Positions 1 to 6,723 of a stretch of 9,687 nt of DNA are shown piece by piece. This DNA is from Candidatus Cloacimonadota bacterium (lineage in GTDB: Bacteria; Cloacimonadota; Cloacimonadia; Cloacimonadales; Cloacimonadaceae): contig JAQUHL010000041.1 of NCBI GenBank assembly GCA_028683635.1, forward strand, positions 1 through 9,687. Reading direction: 5' to 3'. Each line of letters opens with the position of its first letter. Position 1 is the stretch's first letter. Position numbers and translations under genes: made by a program. The notes under the pieces are model-generated. The model worked only from the letters and a program-made list of their open reading frames with translations. It did no database searches and was not told the origin of the DNA.

Positions 1-1
1 G

Positions 2-517
2 GTATTCCAATTTGATTACCTGGTGGAAGATATTGTTCTGATGGGGCGCTATCCCTGGTTGCAGATGATGCAAAGCTGGAGCAATGAGGATAGGCAGTTA
101 GTCCACGGCGTTTTGGAGCAGATGGAACTGCTTGAGCTTAGGAACAGGTACTTTTCTCAGCTTAGTGGAGGGGAAAAGCAAAGGGTCCTGATTGCCAGGG
201 CCTTGGCTCAGAATACCAGATTTATCTTTTTGGATGAGACTCTGTCCCAGCTTGATATCAACCATCAGATCGAAATTATGAAGATGCTCAAAACCATCAG
301 GACAGATTCCGGGAAGGGAATCGTATTGATCTCGCACAACCTGAATCTGGCTGCCAATCACGCTGATAAGCTCATCTTTATGAAATCCGGACGCATTCTT
401 GCTGAAGGAGAGCCGGATTTACTATTGGAACCGGGATTGTTAGCCAAAATGTTTAATGTGGAGCTTCAGACCGTTAGGAACCCAGTCTCAGGCAGGATAA
501 ACATCTTTTATCCATAG
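2..517 (+). CDS. ABC transporter ATP-binding protein (FecE/BtuD type), 5' truncated by window edge
   Basis: This is the C-terminal 171 residues of an ATPase that powers import of a metal chelate, such as an iron-siderophore, haem or cobalamin, through a membrane permease. The frame is open from base 2, so the gene begins upstream and Walker A is outside the window. Visible motifs, in order: the Q-loop (VFQF, bases 2-13); a VLMGRYPW segment typical of the FecE/BtuD/FhuC family; the ABC signature LSGGEKQR (161-184); Walker B ending in FLDE (227-238); the D-loop SQLD (245-256); and the H-loop histidine in LISHN (codon 335-337). Walker B is followed by T-L-S where the family usually has P-T-S. 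Permease and binding-protein genes presumably lie upstream. The family is sure from the motifs. The substrate cannot be told from sequence. Confidence 0.93.
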   Translation, partial: VFQFDYLVEDIVLMGRYPWLQMMQSWSNEDRQLVHGVLEQMELLELRNRYFSQLSGGEKQRVLIARALAQNTRFIFLDETLSQLDINHQIEIMKMLKTIRTDSGKGIVLISHNLNLAANHADKLIFMKSGRILAEGEPDLLLEPGLLAKMFNVELQTVRNPVSGRINIFYP

Positions 518-545
518 AGGGTTCAAACCTGTTTGTCCGGGGAAA

Positions 546-653
546 ATGACAACAGAGAAAACCAATATCGGTGAAATATTCTGGTTTATGCCTTCCATAA
601 TCGGATTCTGCATAGAAGAGCTAAAAATAAAACTTTACAAGATAGGCAGGTAA
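546..653 (+). CDS. Possible 35-codon small ORF between the ABC gene and rpsO
   Basis: An ATG-to-TAA frame of 35 codons occupies most of the 169-nt gap before rpsO. The product would have a hydrophobic aromatic middle (IFWFMPSIIGFCI) flanked by charged ends, which could form one short membrane segment. A GGGG run (539-542) lies only 3 nt before the ATG, too close for a good Shine-Dalgarno sequence. I recognise no family. It may equally be untranslated leader of rpsO with an open frame by chance. The rest of this gap shows no terminator and no promoter I would call. Confidence 0.12.
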   Translation: MTTEKTNIGEIFWFMPSIIGFCIEELKIKLYKIGR

Positions 654-673
654 GAAATCCTGGCACAAAATCT

Positions 674-683
674 AAAGGAGGAG
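674..683 (+). promoter_or_regulatory. Strong ribosome-binding site of rpsO
   Basis: AAAGGAGGAG ends 3 nt before the ATG at 687. The AGGAGG core is an almost complete match to the anti-Shine-Dalgarno sequence, as expected for a highly expressed ribosomal protein. It fixes the start of rpsO. Confidence 0.8.
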
Positions 684-686
684 AGA

Positions 687-956
687 ATGCCCCTGACACC
701 TGAGGCTAAACAAGCTATCATGGCAGAGTTCAAACTCCATGAGTCAGATTCAGGTTCTCCGCGTGTCCAGATTGCCCTGCTTACTCAGCGGATCAAAGAC
801 ATCACCGAGCATCTTAAGGTGCATACCAAGGACTTTTCTACACGTCGCGGACTTCTGAAACTGATCGGACAGAGACGGCGCCTTCTTGATTATCTGAAAC
901 GTAAGGACATCGATGCTTACCGTGCACTAATCAAGGCTCTTGGAATTAGAAAATAG
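687..956 (+). CDS. rpsO: 30S ribosomal protein S15
   Basis: S15 binds the central domain of 16S rRNA early in 30S assembly and contributes to a bridge with the 50S subunit. At 89 residues the protein has the usual family length. Recognisable segments are the N-terminal helix (residues 1-16), HESDSGSPRVQIALLTQRI (about 18-36), the H-x-K-D-F-x-x-R-R-G-L stretch that contacts rRNA (about 46-56), and the basic RRRLLDYLKRKD helix. The start is fixed by the strong Shine-Dalgarno sequence just upstream. The gene is followed by its own terminator and then by pnp, a neighbour order kept in many bacteria. In E. coli S15 represses its own translation through a leader pseudoknot. I could not identify such a structure in the upstream gap. 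Identification is secure. Confidence 0.98.
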   Translation: MPLTPEAKQAIMAEFKLHESDSGSPRVQIALLTQRIKDITEHLKVHTKDFSTRRGLLKLIGQRRRLLDYLKRKDIDAYRALIKALGIRK

Positions 957-973
957 ATACTGCTTGTTCGTTT

Positions 974-1016
974 GCTCTGAAGCCCGGCAAAGATTCCGGG
1001 CTTTGGAGCAATTTTT
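974..1016 (+). terminator. Intrinsic terminator after rpsO
   Basis: A 14-bp stem (974-987 with 996-1009) contains GCCCGG/CCGGGC and only two G-U wobbles. It has an 8-nt loop and can be extended by two A-U pairs. The run AATTTTT (1010-1016) follows directly. It begins 17 nt after the rpsO stop codon and should separate much of rpsO transcription from pnp. Confidence 0.92.
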
Positions 1017-1019
1017 ACT

Positions 1020-1048
1020 TTGGGTTTAACAAAGCCTTAACCTATAAA
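1020..1048 (+). promoter_or_regulatory. Candidate sigma70-type promoter for pnp
   Basis: TTGGGT (1020-1025) and TATAAA (1043-1048) are separated by exactly 17 nt, placing a start near 1055. The -10 element is good; the -35 matches the consensus only in its TTG half. The position between the rpsO terminator and the pnp leader is where a promoter would be needed, as in the E. coli rpsO-pnp region. This is inferred from pattern and context only. Confidence 0.4.
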
Positions 1049-1066
1049 CAAAACTTGGGAGGATGA

Positions 1067-1107
1067 GCAATATGCTAAAACGGGTACTGCCCATTTTAGC
1101 TTATTGC
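1067..1107 (+). promoter_or_regulatory. Leader hairpin upstream of pnp
   Basis: The left arm 1067-1084 pairs with the right arm 1090-1107. It gives 6 bp (GCAATA/TATTGC), a T-T mismatch, 7 bp (GCTAAAA/TTTTAGC), a C-A mismatch and 3 bp (GGG/CCC), around a 5-nt loop. TTTT follows at 1108-1111, so partial termination is conceivable, but the stem is AU-rich and interrupted. A long double-stranded stem shortly before pnp recalls the E. coli pnp leader, which RNase III cuts and PNPase then uses for autoregulation. A similar role here is inference. Confidence 0.6.
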
Positions 1108-1134
1108 TTTTCTCCCCGGTGCATAAGGAGATAA
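1072..1134 (+). CDS. Candidate 20-codon leader ORF ahead of pnp
   Basis: ATG at 1072 opens a 20-codon frame that stops with TAA at 1132-1134, one base before the pnp ATG. GGGAGG (1057-1062) lies 9 nt upstream, a very good Shine-Dalgarno sequence that no other gene explains. An in-frame ATG at 1063 would extend it to 23 codons but sits directly against the GGGAGG. The peptide begins MLKRVLPILAYCF and ends in basic residues. Its start codon lies inside the left arm of the leader hairpin, and its last codons cross the pnp ribosome-binding site, so a role in translational coupling is plausible. There is no homology evidence, and a chance frame remains possible. Confidence 0.3.
   Translation: MLKRVLPILAYCFSPRCIRR
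1111..1131 (+). promoter_or_regulatory. pnp ribosome-binding site within a possible masking stem
   Basis: The pnp Shine-Dalgarno sequence AAGGAG (1125-1130) lies 5 nt before the ATG at 1136. TCTCC (1111-1115) is complementary to GGAGA (1127-1131) and could close an 11-nt loop that hides the site. A ribosome reading the preceding small ORF would open this stem. The RBS itself is well supported; the masking stem of 5 bp is a hypothesis. Confidence 0.45.
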
Positions 1135-1135
1135 A

Positions 1136-3373
1136 ATGCACAACTTCAACATTATCAAACGCAACCTCGAATTCTGCGGAAAGAATCTTTGCGTGGAAAC
1201 GGGGAAAATGGCAAAACAGGCTAATGGAGCCATCCTGGTTACTTATGGAAATACTACTGTTCTGGCTACTGCCACAATGGGCAAAACCGCCAATCTTGAA
1301 TCCGATTTCTTCCCCCTCACTGTGGACTATATCGAGAAAATGTATGCCTCGGGTAAGATTCCCGGAGGTTTCTTCAAAAGGGAAGCCAAACCAACAACAG
1401 ATGCAACTCTCAATGCCAGGTTGATTGACAGAGCCATCCGACCTCTCTTCCCGGATGGTTTCCGCAATCCAATCCACGTCGTGATCAATGTGTTATCATA
1501 CGACGGAGAGAATGATCCAGCCATGGCAGGAATGCTCGGAGCCTCTCTATCTTTGAGCATTTCCGATATTCCCTTCAATGGTCCAATAGCAGGAGTAACG
1601 GTAGGATACATCAACGATGAATTGGTCGTTAACCCCACCGTTCCGGATCTTAAGACCCAATCCAAGCTCAATCTTTCCGTGGCAGGATCCGATGTCTCGA
1701 TCTGTATGATCGAATCTGCTGCTACTGAACTTCCAGAACATGTGATGCTCGATGCCGTCTTTACCGGGCACGAAGAGATAAAAAAACTTGTTGCCATGCA
1801 GAAGGATTTCATTGCCGAAACTGGCAAGGAGAAGTTTGCTCCCGAGCTCGATCTGATACCAGAAGAGATCATGAGCAGAGTGGAAGCTGATTTTGCCGGT
1901 AAGGTCGCTGCGGCGGCAATCATCAAAGGAAAGCAGGAACGTCAGGATGCTTTTGATGCAGCCGAAGCTGAAATGATAGAAAAATATACCCAGGAACTCG
2001 GAGAATCATATACAGAAAACGTACGTTTCTATGCCAATGCTTTTCACGAGCTCATTCGCCGTTTCGTCCGGGATTCGATTCTCTATAAACAAGTGCGGGC
2101 AGATGGCAGAAATATGGATGAACTGCGTGATATCACATGCGAAATCGATATTCTCCCAATCGTGCATGGATCGGCTCTGTTTACCCGTGGTGAGACCCAA
2201 TCCCTGGGCACTGTTACCCTCGGCGGTGGTAGTGATGAGCAAGTGATCGATGGGCTTGAAGAAGAATATAAGAAGCAGTTTTATCTGCATTATAATTTCC
2301 CACCCTTTAGCGTGGGTGAAGCGGGCAGGATGGGGCCCACCGGACGCAGAGAATTGGGCCATGGAAACCTTGCAGAAAGGGCACTGATCCCAGTTATGCC
2401 AGATTCAGAAACTTTCCCATATACCATCCGCATAGTATCGGACATCCTGGAATCCAACGGTTCCTCTTCCATGGCATCCATTTGTAGCGGATGTCTCGCC
2501 ATGATGGCTGCAGGCGTTCCCATCAAAGCCCCCGTGGCAGGGATTGCCAATGGCTTGATCATGGAAGGAAGTGACTTTGTGATACTTACAGATATCCAGG
2601 GTCTGGAAGACCATCTTGGAGATATGGATTTCAAAGTGGCTGGAACCAGGGAAGGAATCACTGCCATGCAAATGGATATCAAGATCGCAGGGATCACCAA
2701 AGAAATCATGAAGATAGCTTTGGATAAAGCACATAATGCCCGGATCCAAATTCTGGATACGATGAAAGAGACCATTGCAGAGCCCAGGGAAGATCTGGCT
2801 CCGACAGCTCCCAGAATCGAATCTTTTAAAGTTCCCACCGATAAGATCGGCGAAATCATCGGGCCTGCTGGGAAAATGATCAAATCCATCATCGAAAAAG
2901 CACAAGTGCAGGTAGATATCAACGACGAAGGAATCGTCCGGATCCTATCTCCCAACAAAGATTCCATAGATAAAGCAAAGCGCATGATCAAAGCAATTGT
3001 CACCGAACCTGAGTTCGGAGAAAAATTTACCGGAGTTGTCACCAGGATCGAAGCTTATGGCGTATTCGTCAAAATCCTCGATGGTATCAAGGAAGGGATG
3101 GTGCATGTATCCCAAATGCATACTTCCAGGATAAACCATCCATCAGATATGGTCAAGCTCGGTGACACCGTGAACGTTAAAGTAATTGAGAGTGAGAAGG
3201 GCAAGCTTTCCCTTTCTATGAAAGGTTTGGAAGGGAATCCCGAACCAGATCCCAATGCTCCGGCTTTTCGGCCAGCGCCACCTCAAAACCGGGACAGGTA
3301 TGATCGTGGCGACAGAGGCGATCGTGGACCGGGTAACCGTTTCAGTGGAAGAAGAGACTCCAACAGAAGATAA
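1136..3373 (+). CDS. pnp: Polyribonucleotide nucleotidyltransferase (PNPase)
   Basis: PNPase degrades RNA 3' to 5' by phosphorolysis, releasing nucleoside diphosphates, as a homotrimer in the cytoplasm. The 745 residues follow the full family order. First is an RNase PH domain (about 10-145, starting near FCGKNLCVETGK). Next come the all-helical linker (about 240-320) and the second RNase PH domain (about 325-550). Last are a KH domain (about 560-620, GPAG loop at 576-579) and an S1 domain (about 628-698). The catalytic set in EDHLGDMDFK is intact: D492, D498 and K500 match E. coli D486, D492 and K494. A proline-rich linker and an arginine/aspartate/glycine tail with repeated D-R-G units follow S1. 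The start is fixed by AAGGAG. The leader suggests post-transcriptional control. Confidence 0.98.
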   Translation: MHNFNIIKRNLEFCGKNLCVETGKMAKQANGAILVTYGNTTVLATATMGKTANLESDFFPLTVDYIEKMYASGKIPGGFFKREAKPTTDATLNARLIDRAIRPLFPDGFRNPIHVVINVLSYDGENDPAMAGMLGASLSLSISDIPFNGPIAGVTVGYINDELVVNPTVPDLKTQSKLNLSVAGSDVSICMIESAATELPEHVMLDAVFTGHEEIKKLVAMQKDFIAETGKEKFAPELDLIPEEIMSRVEADFAGKVAAAAIIKGKQERQDAFDAAEAEMIEKYTQELGESYTENVRFYANAFHELIRRFVRDSILYKQVRADGRNMDELRDITCEIDILPIVHGSALFTRGETQSLGTVTLGGGSDEQVIDGLEEEYKKQFYLHYNFPPFSVGEAGRMGPTGRRELGHGNLAERALIPVMPDSETFPYTIRIVSDILESNGSSSMASICSGCLAMMAAGVPIKAPVAGIANGLIMEGSDFVILTDIQGLEDHLGDMDFKVAGTREGITAMQMDIKIAGITKEIMKIALDKAHNARIQILDTMKETIAEPREDLAPTAPRIESFKVPTDKIGEIIGPAGKMIKSIIEKAQVQVDINDEGIVRILSPNKDSIDKAKRMIKAIVTEPEFGEKFTGVVTRIEAYGVFVKILDGIKEGMVHVSQMHTSRINHPSDMVKLGDTVNVKVIESEKGKLSLSMKGLEGNPEPDPNAPAFRPAPPQNRDRYDRGDRGDRGPGNRFSGRRDSNRR

Positions 3374-3391
3374 CTCAACAGAGGGGTTGTT

Positions 3392-4798
3392 ATGGAATAC
3401 CAAATAGCCGATCTTAATCTTGCTGAATATGGCAGAAAAGAAATCGAAATTGCCGAAATAGAAATGCCGGGCTTGATCGCCCTGCGTGAAAAATATGGTC
3501 ATGAGAAGCCCCTCAATGGGGCTCTCATTACCGGAAGCCTGCATATGACGATCCAGACAGCGGTTCTGATCGAGACCCTTGTCGAGCTCGGTGCCAAGGT
3601 TCGCTGGGCAAGCTGCAACATCTTTTCCACTCAGGATCATGCTGCTGCAGCAATTGCTAAAAGAGGTATTCCGGTTTTTGCCTGGAAGGGCGAGAGCCTG
3701 GAAGAATACTGGCAATGTACCCACGCAGCCCTATCCTGGCCAGATGAAAGTGGTCCTCATCTAATCGTCGATGATGGGGGAGATGCAACTCTGATGATAC
3801 ATGAAGGATACCGCCTCGAAAAGGAGTATCAGGCAAACGGAACAATTCCCCAGAATACTGCACATGAAAGAGAAGCTGCCATAATCCAAAATATTCTCAT
3901 CAAAGACCTTAAGAAAAACCCGCTCAAATGGCACAAGATCGCACAGAACCTTCATGGGGTAAGCGAAGAAACCACCACCGGGGTAAACAGACTGTACCAA
4001 ATGCTGGAAAGAGGAGAACTGCTCTTTCCTGCCATCAATGTAAACGATTCTGTTACCAAATCCAAGTTTGACAATCTCTATGGATGCCGTGAATCACTTG
4101 CTGATGGGATCAAAAGAGGGACCGATGTAATGGTGGCCGGAAAAGTTGTGGTTGTCTGCGGATATGGCGATGTGGGCAAAGGTTGTGCCCAATCGATGAG
4201 AGGCTTCGGGGCACGAGTGATAGTTACCGAAATCGATCCCATCTGCGCACTGCAGGCTGCTATGGAAGGTTTTGAAGTGAGCCTTCTCGACGATGTAATC
4301 GACAAAGGAGATATCTTCGTCACGGCTACAGGAAACTGTGATGTGATCCGGGTTGATCATATGGTGAAGATGAAAAACCAGGCAATTGTATGTAACATCG
4401 GCCATTTCGACAATGAAATCCAAGTGGATAAACTTTATGCTCTCGAGGGAGTACAAAAGGTCAATATCAAACCCCAGGTGGATAGGATTGACCTTCCCAA
4501 TGAAAAATCAATTATCCTCCTATCCGAGGGCAGGCTGGTTAATCTTGGAAACGCCACAGGTCACCCATCCTTTGTGATGAGTTGCTCTTTCACCAATCAG
4601 GTGCTGGCCCAAATTGACCTCTGGCAGAACAAGCATGTCACTGGTGTTTACACATTGCCAAAAATACTCGATGAAGAAGTGGCAAGGCTGCATTTGGAAA
4701 AGCTGGGAGTTAAACTGACTCATCTGAGTGAGCGTCAGGCACATTATCTTAGCGTTCCAGTCGAAGGACCTTATAAACCAGATCATTATAGATATTAA
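3392..4798 (+). CDS. ahcY: S-adenosylhomocysteine hydrolase (adenosylhomocysteinase)
   Basis: This NAD-dependent enzyme reversibly splits S-adenosylhomocysteine into adenosine and homocysteine, removing the inhibitory by-product of methyltransferases. The substrate domain shows TGSLHMTIQTAVL (H51 in the conserved motif), SCNIFSTQDHAAAA (74-87) and VDDGGD (126-131). The NAD-binding Rossmann segment is GYGDVGKG, with glycines 257, 259 and 262, and the C-terminus ends in the family tail YKPDHYRY. Its 468 residues and the insert around KKNPLKWHKI match the longer bacterial form (roughly 465-470), not the shorter ~420-430 form. GAGGGG (3381-3386) supports this start, and the gap after pnp is 18 nt with no terminator. 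Its place between an RNA-decay gene and sugar genes gives no hint of a special role. Confidence 0.98.
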   Translation: MEYQIADLNLAEYGRKEIEIAEIEMPGLIALREKYGHEKPLNGALITGSLHMTIQTAVLIETLVELGAKVRWASCNIFSTQDHAAAAIAKRGIPVFAWKGESLEEYWQCTHAALSWPDESGPHLIVDDGGDATLMIHEGYRLEKEYQANGTIPQNTAHEREAAIIQNILIKDLKKNPLKWHKIAQNLHGVSEETTTGVNRLYQMLERGELLFPAINVNDSVTKSKFDNLYGCRESLADGIKRGTDVMVAGKVVVVCGYGDVGKGCAQSMRGFGARVIVTEIDPICALQAAMEGFEVSLLDDVIDKGDIFVTATGNCDVIRVDHMVKMKNQAIVCNIGHFDNEIQVDKLYALEGVQKVNIKPQVDRIDLPNEKSIILLSEGRLVNLGNATGHPSFVMSCSFTNQVLAQIDLWQNKHVTGVYTLPKILDEEVARLHLEKLGVKLTHLSERQAHYLSVPVEGPYKPDHYRY

Positions 4799-4819
4799 AA
4801 GCTCAATTGTGGAGATTAT

Positions 4820-6118
4820 ATGTCTTTAACAGACAAAATCAAGGACAAAAGTATCAAAATCGGAGTAGTTGGCTTAGGTTATGTTGGATTGCCCATGGCA
4901 GTTACAGTGGCAAAAAAAGGCTTTTCAGTTGTCGGTTTTGAGGTTAGTAAGTTTGCAATCGAACACGTGAACGCAGGGGAAAATTACATTGGTGATGTTG
5001 AGGATGAAGATCTTGCCAGAGTGGTAAAAGAAGGCAGGCTGATAGCTACCTCTGATTACAGCCGGATGAAAGATGTACATGTTGTCATGATAGCGGTTCC
5101 CACTCCCCTTGATCGCTATCATCAGCCTGATACCACCTTTATTGAAAAGGCAACTCAGGCGATGGCTCCCCATCTGAACGATGGTACTCTGGTAGTATTG
5201 GAGAGTACAACCTATCCAGGCACCACCAGAGAAATCATTGTTCCCGAATTGGAAAAGGCAGGGTTAAAAGTTGGCGAAAGCGTTTTTGTAGCCTTCTCTC
5301 CCGAGCGGGTTGATCCGGGCAATGAAACTTACAAAACTCATAATACCCCAAAAGTCGTGGGGGGGATTACAACAAAATGCAATGAAATAGCCAAAGTGCT
5401 CTATGAAAGTATTCTTGATGCGCAGGTTCATTTGGTATCCTCTCCTGAAGTGGCAGAGATGGAAAAAATCTACGAAAATACCTTTCGTAACATAAACATC
5501 GCTCTTGCCAACGAAATGACCGTCCTCTGCGAGCGCATGGGAATCAGCATTTGGGAAGTCATTGACGCTGCTAAAACAAAGCCCTATGGTTTCATGGCTT
5601 TTTATCCAGGACCCGGAGTTGGAGGTCATTGCATCCCCATCGATCCATTTTACCTTACCTGGAAAGCCAGGGAATTTGATTTCCATACCCGGCTCATTGA
5701 ATTGGCAGGAGAGATCAACATTGCTATGCCGGAATATGTAGTGCAACGAGCCATGAAAATTTTAAATACCAAGGGAGTAGCCATATCCAGAGCCAAAATC
5801 CTTTTACTCGGCGCAGCCTATAAAAAGGATATCCAAGATATGCGGGAAAGCCCAATTGAGGGCATCATTTACCAATTGGAATCCTGCCAAGCGGATTTTG
5901 AAATTCACGATCCTTACGTGGATGAATTTCACCACGAAAGAAATGGTAAAACCTATAGAACAGTCCCCCTTGGAAATCTGAAAAAGTACGACCTCATTGT
6001 AGTGATTACAGATCACAGCAACATTGATTATCGCAAGATTGCAGAAAGTAAAGTGGCGATTCTCGATACTAGAAACGCCTGCAAAGATATTAATCTTTCC
6101 AATATAGAACGCATGTAA
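4820..6118 (+). CDS. wbpA: UDP-N-acetylglucosamine 6-dehydrogenase (WbpA/TviB type)
   Basis: The enzyme oxidises C6 of a UDP-HexNAc, most likely UDP-GlcNAc, to the uronic acid with two NAD+, making a precursor for surface polysaccharide. The N-terminal Rossmann motif is GLGYVG (18-23). SPERVDPGN and YPGPGVGGHCIPIDPFYLTWKA carry the substrate loop and the catalytic cysteine C271. The C-terminal UDP-binding domain contains GAAYKKDIQDMRESP. The C-I-P-I-D-P-F-Y-L wording fits WbpA/TviB/CapL enzymes better than WecC (UDP-ManNAc dehydrogenase), but the exact HexNAc cannot be proved from sequence. Length, 432 residues, is normal for the family. TGGAG (4810-4814) precedes the ATG, 21 nt after ahcY. 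It starts the nucleotide-sugar module that continues to ugd. Confidence 0.93.
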   Translation: MSLTDKIKDKSIKIGVVGLGYVGLPMAVTVAKKGFSVVGFEVSKFAIEHVNAGENYIGDVEDEDLARVVKEGRLIATSDYSRMKDVHVVMIAVPTPLDRYHQPDTTFIEKATQAMAPHLNDGTLVVLESTTYPGTTREIIVPELEKAGLKVGESVFVAFSPERVDPGNETYKTHNTPKVVGGITTKCNEIAKVLYESILDAQVHLVSSPEVAEMEKIYENTFRNINIALANEMTVLCERMGISIWEVIDAAKTKPYGFMAFYPGPGVGGHCIPIDPFYLTWKAREFDFHTRLIELAGEINIAMPEYVVQRAMKILNTKGVAISRAKILLLGAAYKKDIQDMRESPIEGIIYQLESCQADFEIHDPYVDEFHHERNGKTYRTVPLGNLKKYDLIVVITDHSNIDYRKIAESKVAILDTRNACKDINLSNIERM

Positions 6119-6128
6119 TATTCTGAAT

Positions 6129-6707
6129 ATGGCAACTCATAAACCCAAAATTATCCACATTATAAATGGGGATCTTGAGCTTCCTGAAGGTAACTTTCAA
6201 TGGTTTGTGATCAAGACCAAATCCCGCTGTGAAAAGGCTTTGGCAGAATATGCCCTCCGCAATGGATTGAACTACTATCTGCCCCAGATCGAAACCACCC
6301 ACAAATATCAGTACAGGAAGGTGGTTTTTACCAAACCGATGTTCCCCGGATACTTATTCAGCAAAATCGATCAAAAGGGTCGGGACACACTTCAGATCTC
6401 TGGCTATTGTGCCAGATTTATCCAGGTTCGCTATCCAAAAGAACTGTTGAAAGAGCTGAAGTTCATCTACAAGGGTACAGAGAAAAAGGTCGAGATGACC
6501 AATGTTCTCTGGCTCTCAAAGGGACTCGAAGTGGAAATCATAAGTGGTCCGCTTGCCGGGGTTAAGGGAGTCGTGGAAGATCATACCAAGCTTAGTGAAG
6601 TACGACTGCAGGTAGAAATCCTGCGCCAGGCAGTGATGGTAAAAGTTAATCCCACGGATGTAAAAATCATTGGGGATTATGTAGTGGTTGATACTGAAAA
6701 GAATTGA
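6129..6707 (+). CDS. Specialised NusG paralogue (UpxY/RfaH-like transcription antiterminator)
   Basis: Proteins of this family bind the clamp of RNA polymerase and promote elongation through selected long operons, often capsule, O-antigen or exopolysaccharide loci. The NGN domain runs from about residue 23 to 115, beginning WFVIKTKSRCEKA and containing MFPGYLFSKID (71-81). A KOW segment, KGLEVEIISGPLAGVKG, occupies 131-147, and the C-terminal domain ends near 185. The length of 192 is near UpxY and RfaH. A separate housekeeping nusG would normally lie by the rpl/secE genes, so this copy is probably the paralogue. The first 22 residues are an extension before the NGN core. No Shine-Dalgarno sequence is visible before the ATG, which follows the wbpA stop by 10 nt, suggesting translation by reinitiation and low expression. 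UpxY-like versus RfaH-like is undecided. Confidence 0.9.
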   Translation: MATHKPKIIHIINGDLELPEGNFQWFVIKTKSRCEKALAEYALRNGLNYYLPQIETTHKYQYRKVVFTKPMFPGYLFSKIDQKGRDTLQISGYCARFIQVRYPKELLKELKFIYKGTEKKVEMTNVLWLSKGLEVEIISGPLAGVKGVVEDHTKLSEVRLQVEILRQAVMVKVNPTDVKIIGDYVVVDTEKN

Positions 6708-6723
6708 GTTATAAGGTAAAAAC

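Noticed and set aside
524..535. CAAAC-CT-GTTTG dyad after the ABC gene as a terminator or operator
   Set aside because: The 5-bp arms with a 2-nt centre cannot form a stable hairpin, no T-run follows, and no regulator points to it.
1037..1477. 146-codon - strand frame overlapping the 5' end of pnp
   Set aside because: It is antisense to a certain gene, has no recognisable motif, and its odd composition reflects the opposite strand.
2222..2238. GGCGGTGGTAG stretch resembling the ops element used by RfaH
   Set aside because: It encodes the conserved G-G-G-S-D-E stretch of PNPase, differs from the ops consensus, and lies far from the polysaccharide genes.
2290..3042. 250-codon - strand frame within pnp
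   Set aside because: It lies entirely opposite the conserved second RNase PH and KH domains; a low-complexity hydrophobic translation is typical of such shadows.
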